Below, one piece after another: positions 33,134-42,696 of a stretch of 64,000 bases of DNA. The DNA lies in contig DMBU01000125.1 in assembly GCA_003446015.1 (NCBI GenBank), positions 14,844 through 78,843 of the forward strand, read 5' to 3'. The DNA comes from Bacteroidales bacterium. Lineage in GTDB: Bacteria; Bacteroidota; Bacteroidia; Bacteroidales; UBA12077. The position numbers were made by a program, and so were the translations under genes. Position 1 is the stretch's first letter. The number at the start of each line of letters is the position of its first letter. Below the pieces are notes generated by a model. It was not told where the DNA came from. It saw only the letters and a program-made list of their open reading frames with translations, and did no database searches.

Positions 33134-35527
33134 ATGGAAAACCAAAATAAAAATTATTTCACAGAATTACAATCTGAAAAAGTTGATCTTAATCTTATAA
33201 TAAGGGCTTGCCAGGAAATTTCTGAAGAAATATTTAAAGAGAATCTTTTTATTAAAATCCTTAAACTTTCTACAAAAATATTTAATTCTACAAAATCAAT
33301 TCTGTTGATTTCTGAAGATAATACATTAAAGATAAGAGCAATAAAAAATGAAATTATCCATGAGCCCATTGTGGTAGACTCAATGCCCTATAAAAACTCA
33401 AAAGATCTTTCACACGAAATTATTGAATCCGTTCTTAGATCAGAGAAAATTGTTGTTAAGGATATTGCTAAAGAGGGAGAAATTAATGATCAAGCAGAAT
33501 ATTTTTATAAAAATAAAGTAAAATCATTAGTGTGTTATCCAATAATTTATCAAAAGAGACTCTTTGGCCTATTATATCTGGAAAACAATCTCGTTGAAAA
33601 ATCTTTCTCGCAGTTAGATTCCAATATAACGGAGATTTTAATAAATCAAATTGCAATTTCATTAAAGAATGCTATTCTTTATTCTGAAATGGAAAAAAGG
33701 CTTATCGACAGAACTAGTGAAATAGAACAACAGGTAGAGGAGAATGCTGTTCAAACTGAGCATTTAAGGCTTATAAACAGAGATTTAGAAGAAAAAAACG
33801 CCAAAATTAATATTCAGAAAAGGGAGATTCAGGAACAAAAACAAATTTTAGAAGTTAAAAACAACGAACTTCAAAAGCTAACTATTGCAGCACAAAAAAC
33901 CGACAATGCAATTTTAATCGCAGACCAGAATGGAGAAATTGAATGGGTAAACGAAGGATTCATTCAATTATATGGATATACGCTTTCTGAATTTAAAAAA
34001 GAAAAAGGCTCAACACTAATTACAACAAGTGATTATTCTGAAATAAATGAGATTATAAAAGAATGCATTGACAGAAAAAGTACAGTTAATTATGCTGCAC
34101 GAAGCAATAATAGGTCAAGTAAAAAAATATGGGTACATACAACCATTACACCTATTCTTGATGAATCTGGTGAAATAATAAAACTTGTTGCTATTGATTC
34201 TGATATTACAAATCTCAAAAAAGCAGAAGAAGAAATCTTAAGACATAAAGAAGAAATTGAAGCTCAAAGAGATTTAGCAAATGAACAAAAAAGGCAAATT
34301 ATTAAACAAAATATAGAACTCGAAAAACATCAAACTCAATTAGAGAAGCTTGTTGAGCAAAGAACAAGACAATTAAAATTTGCAAAAGAACGGGCAGAAG
34401 AATCTGATCGGTTAAAATCTTCATTTCTGGCAAACATGTCTCACGAGATTAGGACTCCAATGAATGCCATTATTGGTTTCTCGGAATTAATCTCAGAAGC
34501 AGATATTGATCAACCTCAAAGAAAAGAGTTAATAACTCATTTAAATAGTAACTGTAACTCGCTTCTTCATTTAATTGACGATATTATCGATATTGCACGT
34601 ATTGAAGCTGGTCAATTGCGAATATTTAAGCAAGATTGCTTTATTAATCAAACATTTATTGAGCTTTATGAAGCTTTTAGCGAAACACAGTTAAAAGAAA
34701 ATAAAAACGTAGAGCTAATTGTAGAAATTGAAAATACCGACGAGCATTTATCAATTCATACTGATCCTTATCGCTTTAAACAAGTAATGAATAATCTAAT
34801 CGGTAATGCAATTAAATTTACCGATCAGGGGTTTATTAAATTTGGTTACCAGATTTCACCAAAAGGATATGAGGATTTTATCAAATTCTTCGTTCAGGAT
34901 ACGGGTATTGGTTTAAATAAAGATGAGCAAAAAGAAATTTTCGAACAATTCAGAAAGATTGATTCAAGAGAGACTGATAAATTATATCGTGGAGCCGGAT
35001 TAGGGTTAGCAATATCTAAAAATCTGGTGAATGAACTTGGCGGTGAAATATGGACTGAATCAGAACCGGGTATAGGATCTACTTTTTATTTTACCCTTCC
35101 TTTTATTAAGACAAATAAAAAATATAAACACACAGAAGAGGTAAATACTAATTACAATTGGGAAAATAAAACGATATTAATAGCCGAAGACGAAGAAAGC
35201 AACATAAAAATGATAAAATTGGTTTTGCAAAAAACGAATGTTAACATTATTCATGTTCAAAATGGAGAAAAAGCAATAAATTATTGCCAGGAGAATAAGC
35301 AAATAGATTTAGTTTTATTAGACATCAAGATGCCACGTGTAAACGGGTTAGATGCCACAAAACAAATACGCAAATTCAATAAGAAAATACCCATAATAGC
35401 ATTTTCTGCATATGCTATGCCAATTGACCAGCAAAATGCCAGGAAAGCAGGTTGCACAGACTTTATTGCTAAGCCAATTAAAAAAGATAAATTACTCGAA
35501 AAATTAAATCATTACCTAAATAATTAA
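33134..35527 (+). CDS. Soluble hybrid histidine kinase (GAF-PAS-HisKA-HATPase-REC)
   Basis: 797 residues, no membrane helix or signal peptide, so cytosolic. A GAF domain (about 20-180) and a coiled coil (about 185-250) come first. A PAS domain with PAC motif (about 255-365) and a second coiled coil (about 365-430) follow. HisKA has His437 in NMSHEIRTPMNAIIGFSE, then the ATPase domain with DTGIGL and GAGLGLAIS. A C-terminal receiver has phospho-acceptor Asp730 in VLLDIKMPRVNG. It has no output domain and no partner gene, so the receiver may control the kinase itself or pass phosphate to a distant regulator. The GAF and PAS ligands are unknown. Confidence 0.93.
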   Translation: MENQNKNYFTELQSEKVDLNLIIRACQEISEEIFKENLFIKILKLSTKIFNSTKSILLISEDNTLKIRAIKNEIIHEPIVVDSMPYKNSKDLSHEIIESVLRSEKIVVKDIAKEGEINDQAEYFYKNKVKSLVCYPIIYQKRLFGLLYLENNLVEKSFSQLDSNITEILINQIAISLKNAILYSEMEKRLIDRTSEIEQQVEENAVQTEHLRLINRDLEEKNAKINIQKREIQEQKQILEVKNNELQKLTIAAQKTDNAILIADQNGEIEWVNEGFIQLYGYTLSEFKKEKGSTLITTSDYSEINEIIKECIDRKSTVNYAARSNNRSSKKIWVHTTITPILDESGEIIKLVAIDSDITNLKKAEEEILRHKEEIEAQRDLANEQKRQIIKQNIELEKHQTQLEKLVEQRTRQLKFAKERAEESDRLKSSFLANMSHEIRTPMNAIIGFSELISEADIDQPQRKELITHLNSNCNSLLHLIDDIIDIARIEAGQLRIFKQDCFINQTFIELYEAFSETQLKENKNVELIVEIENTDEHLSIHTDPYRFKQVMNNLIGNAIKFTDQGFIKFGYQISPKGYEDFIKFFVQDTGIGLNKDEQKEIFEQFRKIDSRETDKLYRGAGLGLAISKNLVNELGGEIWTESEPGIGSTFYFTLPFIKTNKKYKHTEEVNTNYNWENKTILIAEDEESNIKMIKLVLQKTNVNIIHVQNGEKAINYCQENKQIDLVLLDIKMPRVNGLDATKQIRKFNKKIPIIAFSAYAMPIDQQNARKAGCTDFIAKPIKKDKLLEKLNHYLNN

Positions 35528-35590
35528 ACATTCTGCCTTCATTTGTTGTAAATAGCTAAAGTAATTTATTTTCGAATAAAATATACAGTA

Positions 35591-36073
35591 ATGGATAAAA
35601 ACAACCGCGATTATAGTAATGATGAAATAACAGTGCATTGGCAACCAGATAAATGTATTCATGCCACTATATGCTATGCTCGTCTACGTAAGGTATTTGA
35701 TCCTGGAAGACGACCATGGATTATGTTAGACAAAGGAACAACCGAAGAAATAATTAATATTGTTGATCTATGCCCAACAGATGCACTTACCTATACCAGA
35801 TTAAAAGATCCTGAAATAAAAACGAACGAAAAAATAACAGACACAGAAGAAGTTGAAGTTGAAAAAAAAACGGATGAAGAACCTCCTCCTACGAGAGTTC
35901 AAATAATTCGAAACGGTCCCGCATTAATTTCAGGGAATTTTACCCTCACCGATATTTATGGCTTGAAAATAGAAAAAGCTAGTAATATTGCATTATGCCG
36001 GTGTGGAAAATCATCTTCGCTACCATTTTGTGATGGCACTCATAACAAAATTGGATTTAAAGAAAACAGATAA
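35591..36073 (+). CDS. Two-domain Fe-S protein: divergent 4Fe-4S (YjdI-like) plus CDGSH
   Basis: 160 residues. The first ~75 (CIHATICYARLRKVFDPGRRPW, DLCPTDALTY) match the divergent mono-cluster Fer4_19/YjdI type. After an acidic linker, the C-terminus has a CDGSH zinc-finger-like 2Fe-2S motif: LCRCGKSSSLPFCDGTH, i.e. C-x-C-x8-C-x3-H. It is probably a cytosolic redox or cluster-transfer protein. It heads a tight + strand run with a DUF454 gene 3 bp downstream. Confidence 0.88.
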   Translation: MDKNNRDYSNDEITVHWQPDKCIHATICYARLRKVFDPGRRPWIMLDKGTTEEIINIVDLCPTDALTYTRLKDPEIKTNEKITDTEEVEVEKKTDEEPPPTRVQIIRNGPALISGNFTLTDIYGLKIEKASNIALCRCGKSSSLPFCDGTHNKIGFKENR

Positions 36074-36076
36074 TTC

Positions 36077-36478
36077 GTGAACAAAATAATCAAACAGCCA
36101 AAAAACAAATTCCTAAAATATTTATTTGCTTTTTGTGGTATAATTTCACTGACTTTGGGAGTAATTGGAATTTTTATTCCATTATTACCGACAACTGCTT
36201 TCCTGTTATTGTCAGCTGCTTTATTTATGAAAAGCTCTACCCGGCTTTATAACTGGCTAATGAACCACAAGTATTTAGGTGAGTATTTACAAAACTACAT
36301 CCACCATAAAACCATTTCTGTTCAATCAAAAATTACTACTATATCCCTTTTATGGATAACCATTTTAGCTTCTGTGCTTTTAATTTTAGATAATTTATTT
36401 TTAAAAATATTACTTTTGGTAATAGCGATAGCTGTAAGTATTCACATTTTATCATTTAAATCGCATAAACAAGAATGA
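36077..36478 (+). CDS. YbaN/DUF454 family inner-membrane protein
   Basis: 133 residues starting at GTG 36077, three bases after the preceding stop. Three or four hydrophobic helices; the segment GVIGIFIPLLPTTAFLLLSAALF and the following SSTRLYNWL are the DUF454 signature. Function unknown. Its stop overlaps the ATG of the next gene (ATGA, 36475-36478), so translation is probably coupled to the exporter halves. Confidence 0.85.
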   Translation: MNKIIKQPKNKFLKYLFAFCGIISLTLGVIGIFIPLLPTTAFLLLSAALFMKSSTRLYNWLMNHKYLGEYLQNYIHHKTISVQSKITTISLLWITILASVLLILDNLFLKILLLVIAIAVSIHILSFKSHKQE

Positions 36479-36753
36479 TACCCGTACTAATTCTAATGAC
36501 TGCAGGAATTGCAATTGGCTGGATTCTACACAAAAAAGAAAAAATATTGAAAGCATCATCAGTTTTAACAAACTGGGCTATTTATATTCTTTTATTTTTA
36601 TTGGGATTATCGGTAGGTACAAATGACCAAATACTTAACAATTTTGACAAGATTGGATTGCAAGCTATTGTTATAACCATTTTTGCTGTAATGGGAAGTA
36701 TTTTAGTTTCATGGCTTACATATATTTTATTCTTTAAGAAAGATGAAAGGTAG
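36475..36753 (+). CDS. LysO-family exporter, N-terminal half
   Basis: 92 residues, three hydrophobic helices, with LLFLLGLSVGTNDQI matching the first repeat of LysO (YbjE) lysine exporters. In E. coli LysO is one ~300-residue chain; here the first part is a separate gene that overlaps the second by 11 bp. Inner membrane. Confidence 0.82.
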   Translation: MIPVLILMTAGIAIGWILHKKEKILKASSVLTNWAIYILLFLLGLSVGTNDQILNNFDKIGLQAIVITIFAVMGSILVSWLTYILFFKKDER

Positions 36754-37339
36754 TTTAATTATTCTTAGTTTTTTTGCTGGTGGATTATTACTAGGTATGT
36801 ATAAATTACTTCCTGATGAGCTACTTCAAAATGATTATAGCTTATATGCTCTTTACGTCCTGATGTTTTTGGTTGGAATAGGTATAGGTAGCAACAAAAA
36901 GTCATTACAAGTCATTAAATCCGTAAACTTCAAGATTCTTCTTGTACCATTATCAGTAATAACGGGTACCTATATCGGAGTGTCAGTATTTTCTTTAATA
37001 CAAAATAACCTGAGTCTTATTGAATCGCTTGCTGTTGGTTCCGGATTTGGGTACTACAGTCTATCAAGTGTTCTTATAACAGAAGTTTCTGGCGAGGAAT
37101 TGGGAGTTATCGCATTATTGTCGAACATCTCCCGCGAAATCATTACCCTACTGCTAACTCCCCTATTCGCACGATATTTTGGCAAACTTGCACCCATTTC
37201 ATCTGGAGGAGCAACAGCAATGGACACGACCCTTCCCATAATCACTAAATATATAGGCTCAGATTATGCTATAATATCTGTCTTTAGTGGTGTTGTTTTA
37301 ACCATTCTAGTTCCTTTTTTAATCGCTATAATTTTATAG
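36743..37339 (+). CDS. LysO-family exporter, C-terminal half
   Basis: 198 residues with about six helices. It matches the main part of LysO: MFLVGIGIGSNKK, VGSGFGYYSLSSVLITE, NISREIITLLLTPL and GGATAMDTTLPII. Together with the upstream 92-residue piece it should form a basic amino-acid exporter. The next gene is an arginine deiminase, so export of lysine, ornithine or citrulline is plausible. Confidence 0.88.
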   Translation: MKGSLIILSFFAGGLLLGMYKLLPDELLQNDYSLYALYVLMFLVGIGIGSNKKSLQVIKSVNFKILLVPLSVITGTYIGVSVFSLIQNNLSLIESLAVGSGFGYYSLSSVLITEVSGEELGVIALLSNISREIITLLLTPLFARYFGKLAPISSGGATAMDTTLPIITKYIGSDYAIISVFSGVVLTILVPFLIAIIL

Positions 37340-37374
37340 GTACTTAATAACATTTAAGATAGAATTCATAACAA

Positions 37375-37394
37375 TTATTCAATTATTTGAATAA
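37375..37394. promoter_or_regulatory. Candidate operator upstream of arginine deiminase
   Basis: TTATTCAA-TTAT-TTGAATAA, a perfect 8-bp inverted repeat with a 4-base spacer, 47 bp before the ATG at 37442. There is no T tract, so it is not a good terminator. Confidence 0.45.
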
Positions 37395-37441
37395 CAATTT
37401 ATAATTTTACGCTCTTTAGAATTTTATTTAAACTCATCATT

Positions 37442-38707
37442 ATGGCTGGAAAAATGAATATTAACGTTAGGTCGGAAATAGGAGAATTAGAAGGTGTTAT
37501 CTTGCATACTCCGGGTAGTGAAGTTGAAAACATGACTCCAAAAAATGCAGAAAGAGCATTATATAGCGATATATTAAACCTTTCTGTTGCCAAAAAGGAG
37601 TATGCCCAATTGAGTGGAGTGCTTGAGAAGCTGACAAAGACATTTCAGGTTAGGGATTTATTATCAGATATTCTTACAAATGAAAAAGTAAAAGAAAATC
37701 TTTTAAATAAAATTTGCCTGCACGAAGGGAAATGTAATTTAAGCAAACATCTAAAATCACTAGATCCTACAGAGCTTTCACGGCAGCTTATTGAAGGTGT
37801 TGTTGAAGAGAAAGACACATTAACCAAATATCTAAATAAAGAAAGATATTCTTTACGGCCTTTACATAATTTCTTTTTTACAAGGGACTCAGCAATGTCA
37901 GTTCTTGATGATGTTTTAATTGGACGAATGGCCAGCAATGTTCGTGAGCGTGAGTCATTAATCATGGAAGCCATTTTCGATTATCATGAAATGTTTGTCA
38001 CTAAAACTATTAATCCCTTAAATAGTGCAAACTACACCCCTGAAACTTCTATTGAAGGAGGTGATGTATTAATTGCCCGTGATGATATTTTATGTATAGG
38101 TACAGGATCAAGAACATCACCTCAGGGAATTGATTTTATTTTAGAACGCTTATTAGCACAAAAAGAGAAAAACAGGCATGTTCTTATTCAGGAATTACCA
38201 TACAAACCAGAATCATTCATTCATCTCGATATGGTATTCACTTTTCTTGATGTAGATATGTGTATGGTATATGATCCGCTAATTCTTCAAACAAACCGAT
38301 TCCAAACTATTCATATGAAGATTGAGAATGGTAAAGTTACTTCTATAAAGGAAGAAGAAAATCTGGTTAAATCACTCAAAGATTTAGGCATGGATTTAAA
38401 ACCTGTATATTGTGGTGGGACTAAAGACCCTTGGGTGCAGGAACGTGAGCAATGGCATAGCGGAGCAAATTTCTTTGCTGTTGGTCCTGGGAAGGTTATT
38501 GGTTACGAACGTAACACTTATACGATGGACGAAATGAATAAGAATGGTTTTGAAATAATAAAAGCCAATGATGTTATTAAAGGAAAAGTTGATCCAGCTA
38601 ATTATAAAAAGTATGTGATTGCACTTGAAGGTTCAGAATTACCACGTGGAGGTGGAGGAGCCCGATGTATGACCATGCCAGTTCGAAGAAAACCAATAAA
38701 ATGGTAG
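37442..38707 (+). CDS. arcA: Arginine deiminase
   Basis: 421 residues, about the length of bacterial arginine deiminases (~410). Visible blocks are FFFTRDSAM, IEGGDVLIARDD, HLDMVFTFLDVD, QEREQWHSGANFFAVGPG and the catalytic Cys near the end in RGGGGARCMTMP. It hydrolyses arginine to citrulline and ammonia in the cytoplasm. No carbamate kinase or ornithine carbamoyltransferase is adjacent, so it may serve regulation or nitrogen supply rather than a full ADI energy pathway. It follows the LysO exporter by 102 bp. Confidence 0.87.
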   Translation: MAGKMNINVRSEIGELEGVILHTPGSEVENMTPKNAERALYSDILNLSVAKKEYAQLSGVLEKLTKTFQVRDLLSDILTNEKVKENLLNKICLHEGKCNLSKHLKSLDPTELSRQLIEGVVEEKDTLTKYLNKERYSLRPLHNFFFTRDSAMSVLDDVLIGRMASNVRERESLIMEAIFDYHEMFVTKTINPLNSANYTPETSIEGGDVLIARDDILCIGTGSRTSPQGIDFILERLLAQKEKNRHVLIQELPYKPESFIHLDMVFTFLDVDMCMVYDPLILQTNRFQTIHMKIENGKVTSIKEEENLVKSLKDLGMDLKPVYCGGTKDPWVQEREQWHSGANFFAVGPGKVIGYERNTYTMDEMNKNGFEIIKANDVIKGKVDPANYKKYVIALEGSELPRGGGGARCMTMPVRRKPIKW

Positions 38708-38719
38708 AAAGAAATAAAA

Positions 38720-38745
38720 AAAGGATGCCTATACAAGCATCCTTT
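38720..38745. terminator. Bidirectional terminator between arcA and sucC
   Basis: AAAGGATGC and GCATCCTTT, 9-bp stem with an 8-base loop, T/A tracts on both sides, between convergent stops. Confidence 0.88.
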
Positions 38746-38764
38746 CTTTATCATTACATGAAAA

Positions 38765-39952
38765 TTATACTAACTTTTTTACCAAATCTGCAGCTTCCTG
38801 CAAAGTGATTGCAGAATAAACTTTTAATCCAGATTCATCAATCAACTTTTTACCTTCTTCAGCGTTTGTCCCCTGTAAACGCACAATTACAGGCACATTT
38901 ATTGTCCCAATTGTTTTATATGCATCTACTACTCCTTGTGCAACCCGATCGCAACGTACAATTCCTCCAAAAATATTTATCAAGATAGCTTTTACATTAG
39001 GATCCTGCAGAATTATTCTAAAACCAGCTTCAACAGTTTGTGCATTTGCAGAACCTCCCACATCAAGGAAATTTGCAGGATCACCACCAGCCAACTTTAT
39101 GATATCCATGGTAGCCATTGCTAAACCTGCACCATTCACCATACAACCAACATTTCCATCAAGTTTGATGAAATTAAGATTATATTTTCCTGCCTCTAAT
39201 TCAGCCGGATCTTCTTCAGAGATATCACGCATTGCTTCGTAATCTGCATGTCGGTATAATGCATTATCATCTATATTTACTTTTGCATCGGCAGCAAAAA
39301 TTCGATCATCTGAAGTTTTAAAAACAGGATTTATTTCAAATAGCGAAGCGTCACTTTTCTCGTATGCGGTGTAAAGTGCAATAACAAATTTCACCATTTC
39401 TTTAAATGCTTTTCCACTTAAGCCAAGATTAAATGCGACTTTCCGAGCTTGATAGGCTTGAATTCCAACTCTTGGATCAATTTCCTCTTTAAAAATAAGA
39501 TGTGGAGTTTTTTCGGCAACGGTTTCAATATCCATTCCACCTTCGGTTGAATACATAATAATACTTCGGCCAGTTCCTCTGTTCAGCAAAACACTCATAT
39601 AGAACTCCTGTATTTTACTTTCTCCGGGATAATAGATACTTTGTTCAATAAGAACTTTATTTACTTTTTTACCTTCAGGACCTGTTTGATGAGTTATGAG
39701 TTGCATTCCAATAATATCTGAAGCATATTTTTTAACATCTTCAAATGATTTTGCAATTTTCACTCCACCACCTTTTCCACGACCACCAGCATGTATCTGG
39801 GCTTTAACCGCCCAAGTGTCAACACCTGTTTTTTCCTGTATTGCTTTAGCTGCTTCCAGTGCTTTCTCCGGGTTTTCAATAACAACACCCTCGGGTACTG
39901 CAACACCAAACTGCTTTAATATACTTTTTGCCTGATATTCGTGGATATTCAT
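38765..39952 (-). CDS. sucC: Succinyl-CoA synthetase beta subunit, ADP-forming
   Basis: 395 residues. ATP-grasp N-terminus MNIHEYQAKSILKQFGV, KAQIHAGGRGKGGGVK, and the CoA-ligase domain with GNVGCMVNGAGLAMATMD and the ILINIFGGIVRCD block. It makes ATP from succinyl-CoA in the TCA cycle together with SucD, which is not in this window; separated sucC and sucD occur in other Bacteroidota. Confidence 0.96.
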   Translation of the reverse strand: MNIHEYQAKSILKQFGVAVPEGVVIENPEKALEAAKAIQEKTGVDTWAVKAQIHAGGRGKGGGVKIAKSFEDVKKYASDIIGMQLITHQTGPEGKKVNKVLIEQSIYYPGESKIQEFYMSVLLNRGTGRSIIMYSTEGGMDIETVAEKTPHLIFKEEIDPRVGIQAYQARKVAFNLGLSGKAFKEMVKFVIALYTAYEKSDASLFEINPVFKTSDDRIFAADAKVNIDDNALYRHADYEAMRDISEEDPAELEAGKYNLNFIKLDGNVGCMVNGAGLAMATMDIIKLAGGDPANFLDVGGSANAQTVEAGFRIILQDPNVKAILINIFGGIVRCDRVAQGVVDAYKTIGTINVPVIVRLQGTNAEEGKKLIDESGLKVYSAITLQEAADLVKKLV

Positions 39953-40051
39953 ATGTAGTAATTTTTAATGATATTAAAATTCATAGCTACGAAATTATCG
40001 ATTTTTTATACATTTAACCAATTTTTCGATTATAAAATAAATGAAATTAAA

Positions 40052-40609
40052 ATGAGGAAATTAAAGAATAGCGAATTAAAAAGATTAAACATTGAAGAAT
40101 TTAAGAAATCCGATAAAACTCCCATAATTGTAATTCTTGATAATATCCGAAGTTTAAATAATATTGGCAGTGTTTTTAGAACATCTGATGCATTTTTAAT
40201 TGAAAAAATTATACTTTGTGGAATTACCGCTCAACCTCCTCATAAAGATATCCATAAAACGGCATTAGGAGCAACAGAGTCTGTATCATGGGAATATATT
40301 AACGATACCATAGAAGCTATTAAAAAACTAAAAGAAGAAGGCTATATAATCCTTTCGATAGAACAAACAGAGAAAGCTATCATGCTCCAGGATTTTAAAC
40401 CAGAAAAAAACGAAAAATATGTCGTTGTTTTTGGAAATGAAGTCAAAGGAGTACAACAAGAAGTTGTTAACTTAAGTGATTACGCTATTGAGATACCCCA
40501 ATATGGAACCAAACACTCATTTAATATCTCAGTAAGTGCTGGAATTGTACTTTGGGAGATGTTTCGGAAAATTAATTCCAGATTGGTCATTAGGAGTGTA
40601 ACGAACTAA
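40052..40609 (+). CDS. SpoU/TrmH-family RNA 2'-O-methyltransferase
   Basis: 185 residues from ATG 40052 (MRKLKNSELKRL); an in-frame ATG at 39968 would add a 28-residue hydrophobic extension foreign to the family. The SPOUT motifs are DNIRSLNNIGSVFRTSDAF, VVVFGNEVKGV and the C-terminal HSFNISVSAGIVLWEM. It methylates a ribose in tRNA or rRNA; the target cannot be told. Divergent from sucC. Confidence 0.9.
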   Translation: MRKLKNSELKRLNIEEFKKSDKTPIIVILDNIRSLNNIGSVFRTSDAFLIEKIILCGITAQPPHKDIHKTALGATESVSWEYINDTIEAIKKLKEEGYIILSIEQTEKAIMLQDFKPEKNEKYVVVFGNEVKGVQQEVVNLSDYAIEIPQYGTKHSFNISVSAGIVLWEMFRKINSRLVIRSVTN

Positions 40610-40806
40610 TGGCTTAGCTGGGTTTAACCCCGATCTGGAAAAACTTTATTTGTAAGCATTTATGATTGCAAATTTTTAGTTTTTCTTAATCGATTTGTCA
40701 TTCTATCATTCATATAAGCAATGCATAAACAATAGGATTCTCTAATGGCTGTCGTTAGAAACAAGTGGCTAATGACAAATTTGGCTTAATCTGAACAAAT
40801 TAGCAT

Positions 40807-40839
40807 AAAAAAAACGATTCTAAAAAGAACCGTTTTTTT
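40807..40839. terminator. Bidirectional terminator
   Basis: A-rich arm ending in CG-A-TTCT pairs with AGAA-C-CG followed by seven T, between the methyltransferase and the TPR lipoprotein, which converge here. Confidence 0.82.
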
Positions 40840-40857
40840 ATAAATATTTTGTTCTAC

Positions 40858-42576
40858 TTATTCAACGATCGTTTTGAAAGTTTCGTTTTCATAATAGATT
40901 CTGAATTCTAAATCAGTTTTTGCCATTCCTTTAAGATCAGCATCTTTTTCAACAGCAGTTCTTAAATTATTCATAACAGCACCTTCGTCACCAATTCTTG
41001 CGTTGATAACTGCTTTTAAATAATAATTCATTGGAACATCTTTTTCAACTACATCAATAGTTTTGTTAGCTGAATCATTTTTGCCAGCCAATAACATTGC
41101 TAATGCAGTGTTAAAAGTCTTATGATTTTGGAAATAATTAACTGCAGCTTCGTATTCGCCATCCATAATGTTGATGATACCTAAGTTATAATCAACAGCA
41201 TTTCCAGCATCAGTAGCATTTAAGAAATGAGTTTTTGCTGTTTCTTTATCACCTTCCATAAGAGCAATTACACCTAAGTTATTGGTAATAATAGCATCAC
41301 CTTCTTTAATTTCATTTGCTTTTTCTAAAGAAGCTTTAGCATCAGTTAAGTTTCCTTGTAAGATATTAACATAAGCTAAGTTATTAAATGCTCTGAAACA
41401 ATCAGGATATTTTACAGTTGCAGCTTTATAAATAGCAGCTTTAGTTTCCAGACCTTCAGCTAATTTACCAGCATATAATAATTCTTCAGTATTCAAAGTA
41501 TCAGGGTTGTTAACTGCGAAATCCATAATAACTGAATCAGAATATCCAATCTTGTCAACTTTAACCATAATTTCAGATCTTCTTAACTGAGGTAAAATAT
41601 CATCAGCTAAAACTTTGTAAGTAGCAGAAATGTTTTTGATTTCTTTTTCACGAACAACAGGATCCGAATACATTGAAAGAACTCTTAAGATTAAATCTTT
41701 ATCTTCAATTGTAGATTTTTCAACTAATCCTTTAAACCCTTCCCAGTCTTCAGCTGTAGATTTTAAGTTATATAAAGTTTTTGCATCTTCTTTACTAACT
41801 TTTGCTTTACCAATAACTTTTTCTAAATATTTATCAGCAGATTGTTTTCTTTGTTCTGATAATCTTTCGTTTAATTTTTCTGGTCCATCTGGAGAAGCGT
41901 AAGCAGAAACTTCAATTCCTTTGAATTCTTCATCTGCAGCAGTATTTGTAGCTTTTACGAAATCTTCAAGAGCTTTAATATCTTCAGCTTTTAATTCTGA
42001 GCTACGTACAGCAGATTGTTGAATTACATAATGAATATCAGCTTCTTTAGTTTCAGAAACAACTCTTTGGAAGTTATCTGTTGCAGCAATAGGCATTGGA
42101 TCAACCATTACCAATAATGGAGTAGAGATAACACCATCGGCTAATTTAACTGCCAACATATCTACGGTTTTATCCTTAATAGTTGCTACAGCTCTCATTT
42201 CAAGGTCACCATTTCTCATAGCTTCCTGATAATTGAATTCGCCAGTGAATTCCATTGAGCCTCCAGTTTCAAAACCAATTACTTTATTATTAGCTTCAAC
42301 ACTTTCTCCTTGATATGTTTGTGATTCTAGGACTTCTTCTCCACCTTCATATTTATAAACAGGAGTAAATTCAACAATTGCCTTTTTGTTGAACCATTCA
42401 GCAGGAATGTCACCTTTAATATCATACTTTACTTTGCCAGCATGCATCTCAAGTACTTTTGGAGTAACATTGTACTGAAGATTAGAAGCTTCTTCTTTCA
42501 TTTTATCTAATCCACCGCAACTACTTAAAATGGCTGCAGTAAATAAGAAAGATGCTAAATAGTTGATTCTTTTCAT
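40858..42576 (-). CDS. TPR lipoprotein with central OmpA-like segment
   Basis: 572 residues. Lipoprotein signal peptide with lipobox LSSCGG (Cys about 20). A beta-rich region fills about 30-190. A segment with OmpA-like character follows (about 205-250: VSAYASPDGPEKLNERLSEQRKQSADKYL), then TPR helices from about 380 (AFNNLAYVNILQGNLTDAKASLEKAN, ITNNLGVIALMEGD). It lies in the periplasm, probably anchored to the outer membrane and peptidoglycan. Exact role unknown. A TAAGTTTG -7 box lies at 42640-42633 on the minus strand. Confidence 0.8.
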   Translation of the reverse strand: MKRINYLASFLFTAAILSSCGGLDKMKEEASNLQYNVTPKVLEMHAGKVKYDIKGDIPAEWFNKKAIVEFTPVYKYEGGEEVLESQTYQGESVEANNKVIGFETGGSMEFTGEFNYQEAMRNGDLEMRAVATIKDKTVDMLAVKLADGVISTPLLVMVDPMPIAATDNFQRVVSETKEADIHYVIQQSAVRSSELKAEDIKALEDFVKATNTAADEEFKGIEVSAYASPDGPEKLNERLSEQRKQSADKYLEKVIGKAKVSKEDAKTLYNLKSTAEDWEGFKGLVEKSTIEDKDLILRVLSMYSDPVVREKEIKNISATYKVLADDILPQLRRSEIMVKVDKIGYSDSVIMDFAVNNPDTLNTEELLYAGKLAEGLETKAAIYKAATVKYPDCFRAFNNLAYVNILQGNLTDAKASLEKANEIKEGDAIITNNLGVIALMEGDKETAKTHFLNATDAGNAVDYNLGIINIMDGEYEAAVNYFQNHKTFNTALAMLLAGKNDSANKTIDVVEKDVPMNYYLKAVINARIGDEGAVMNNLRTAVEKDADLKGMAKTDLEFRIYYENETFKTIVE

Positions 42577-42696
42577 AATTTGATTAAGTTATTTGTTTTA
42601 AAATTGCTAGTTCATATTTCTCTTAACAAATACAAACTTAATAATGTTTTAGCTAAAAAAAAAAAAAAAGCCGCAAAATATATATATTCTAAGGGC

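Noticed and set aside
42654..42670. Run of about 14 A near the deoxynucleoside kinase gene end
   Set aside because: No hairpin arm pairs next to it, so it is treated as a plain homopolymer and not a terminator.
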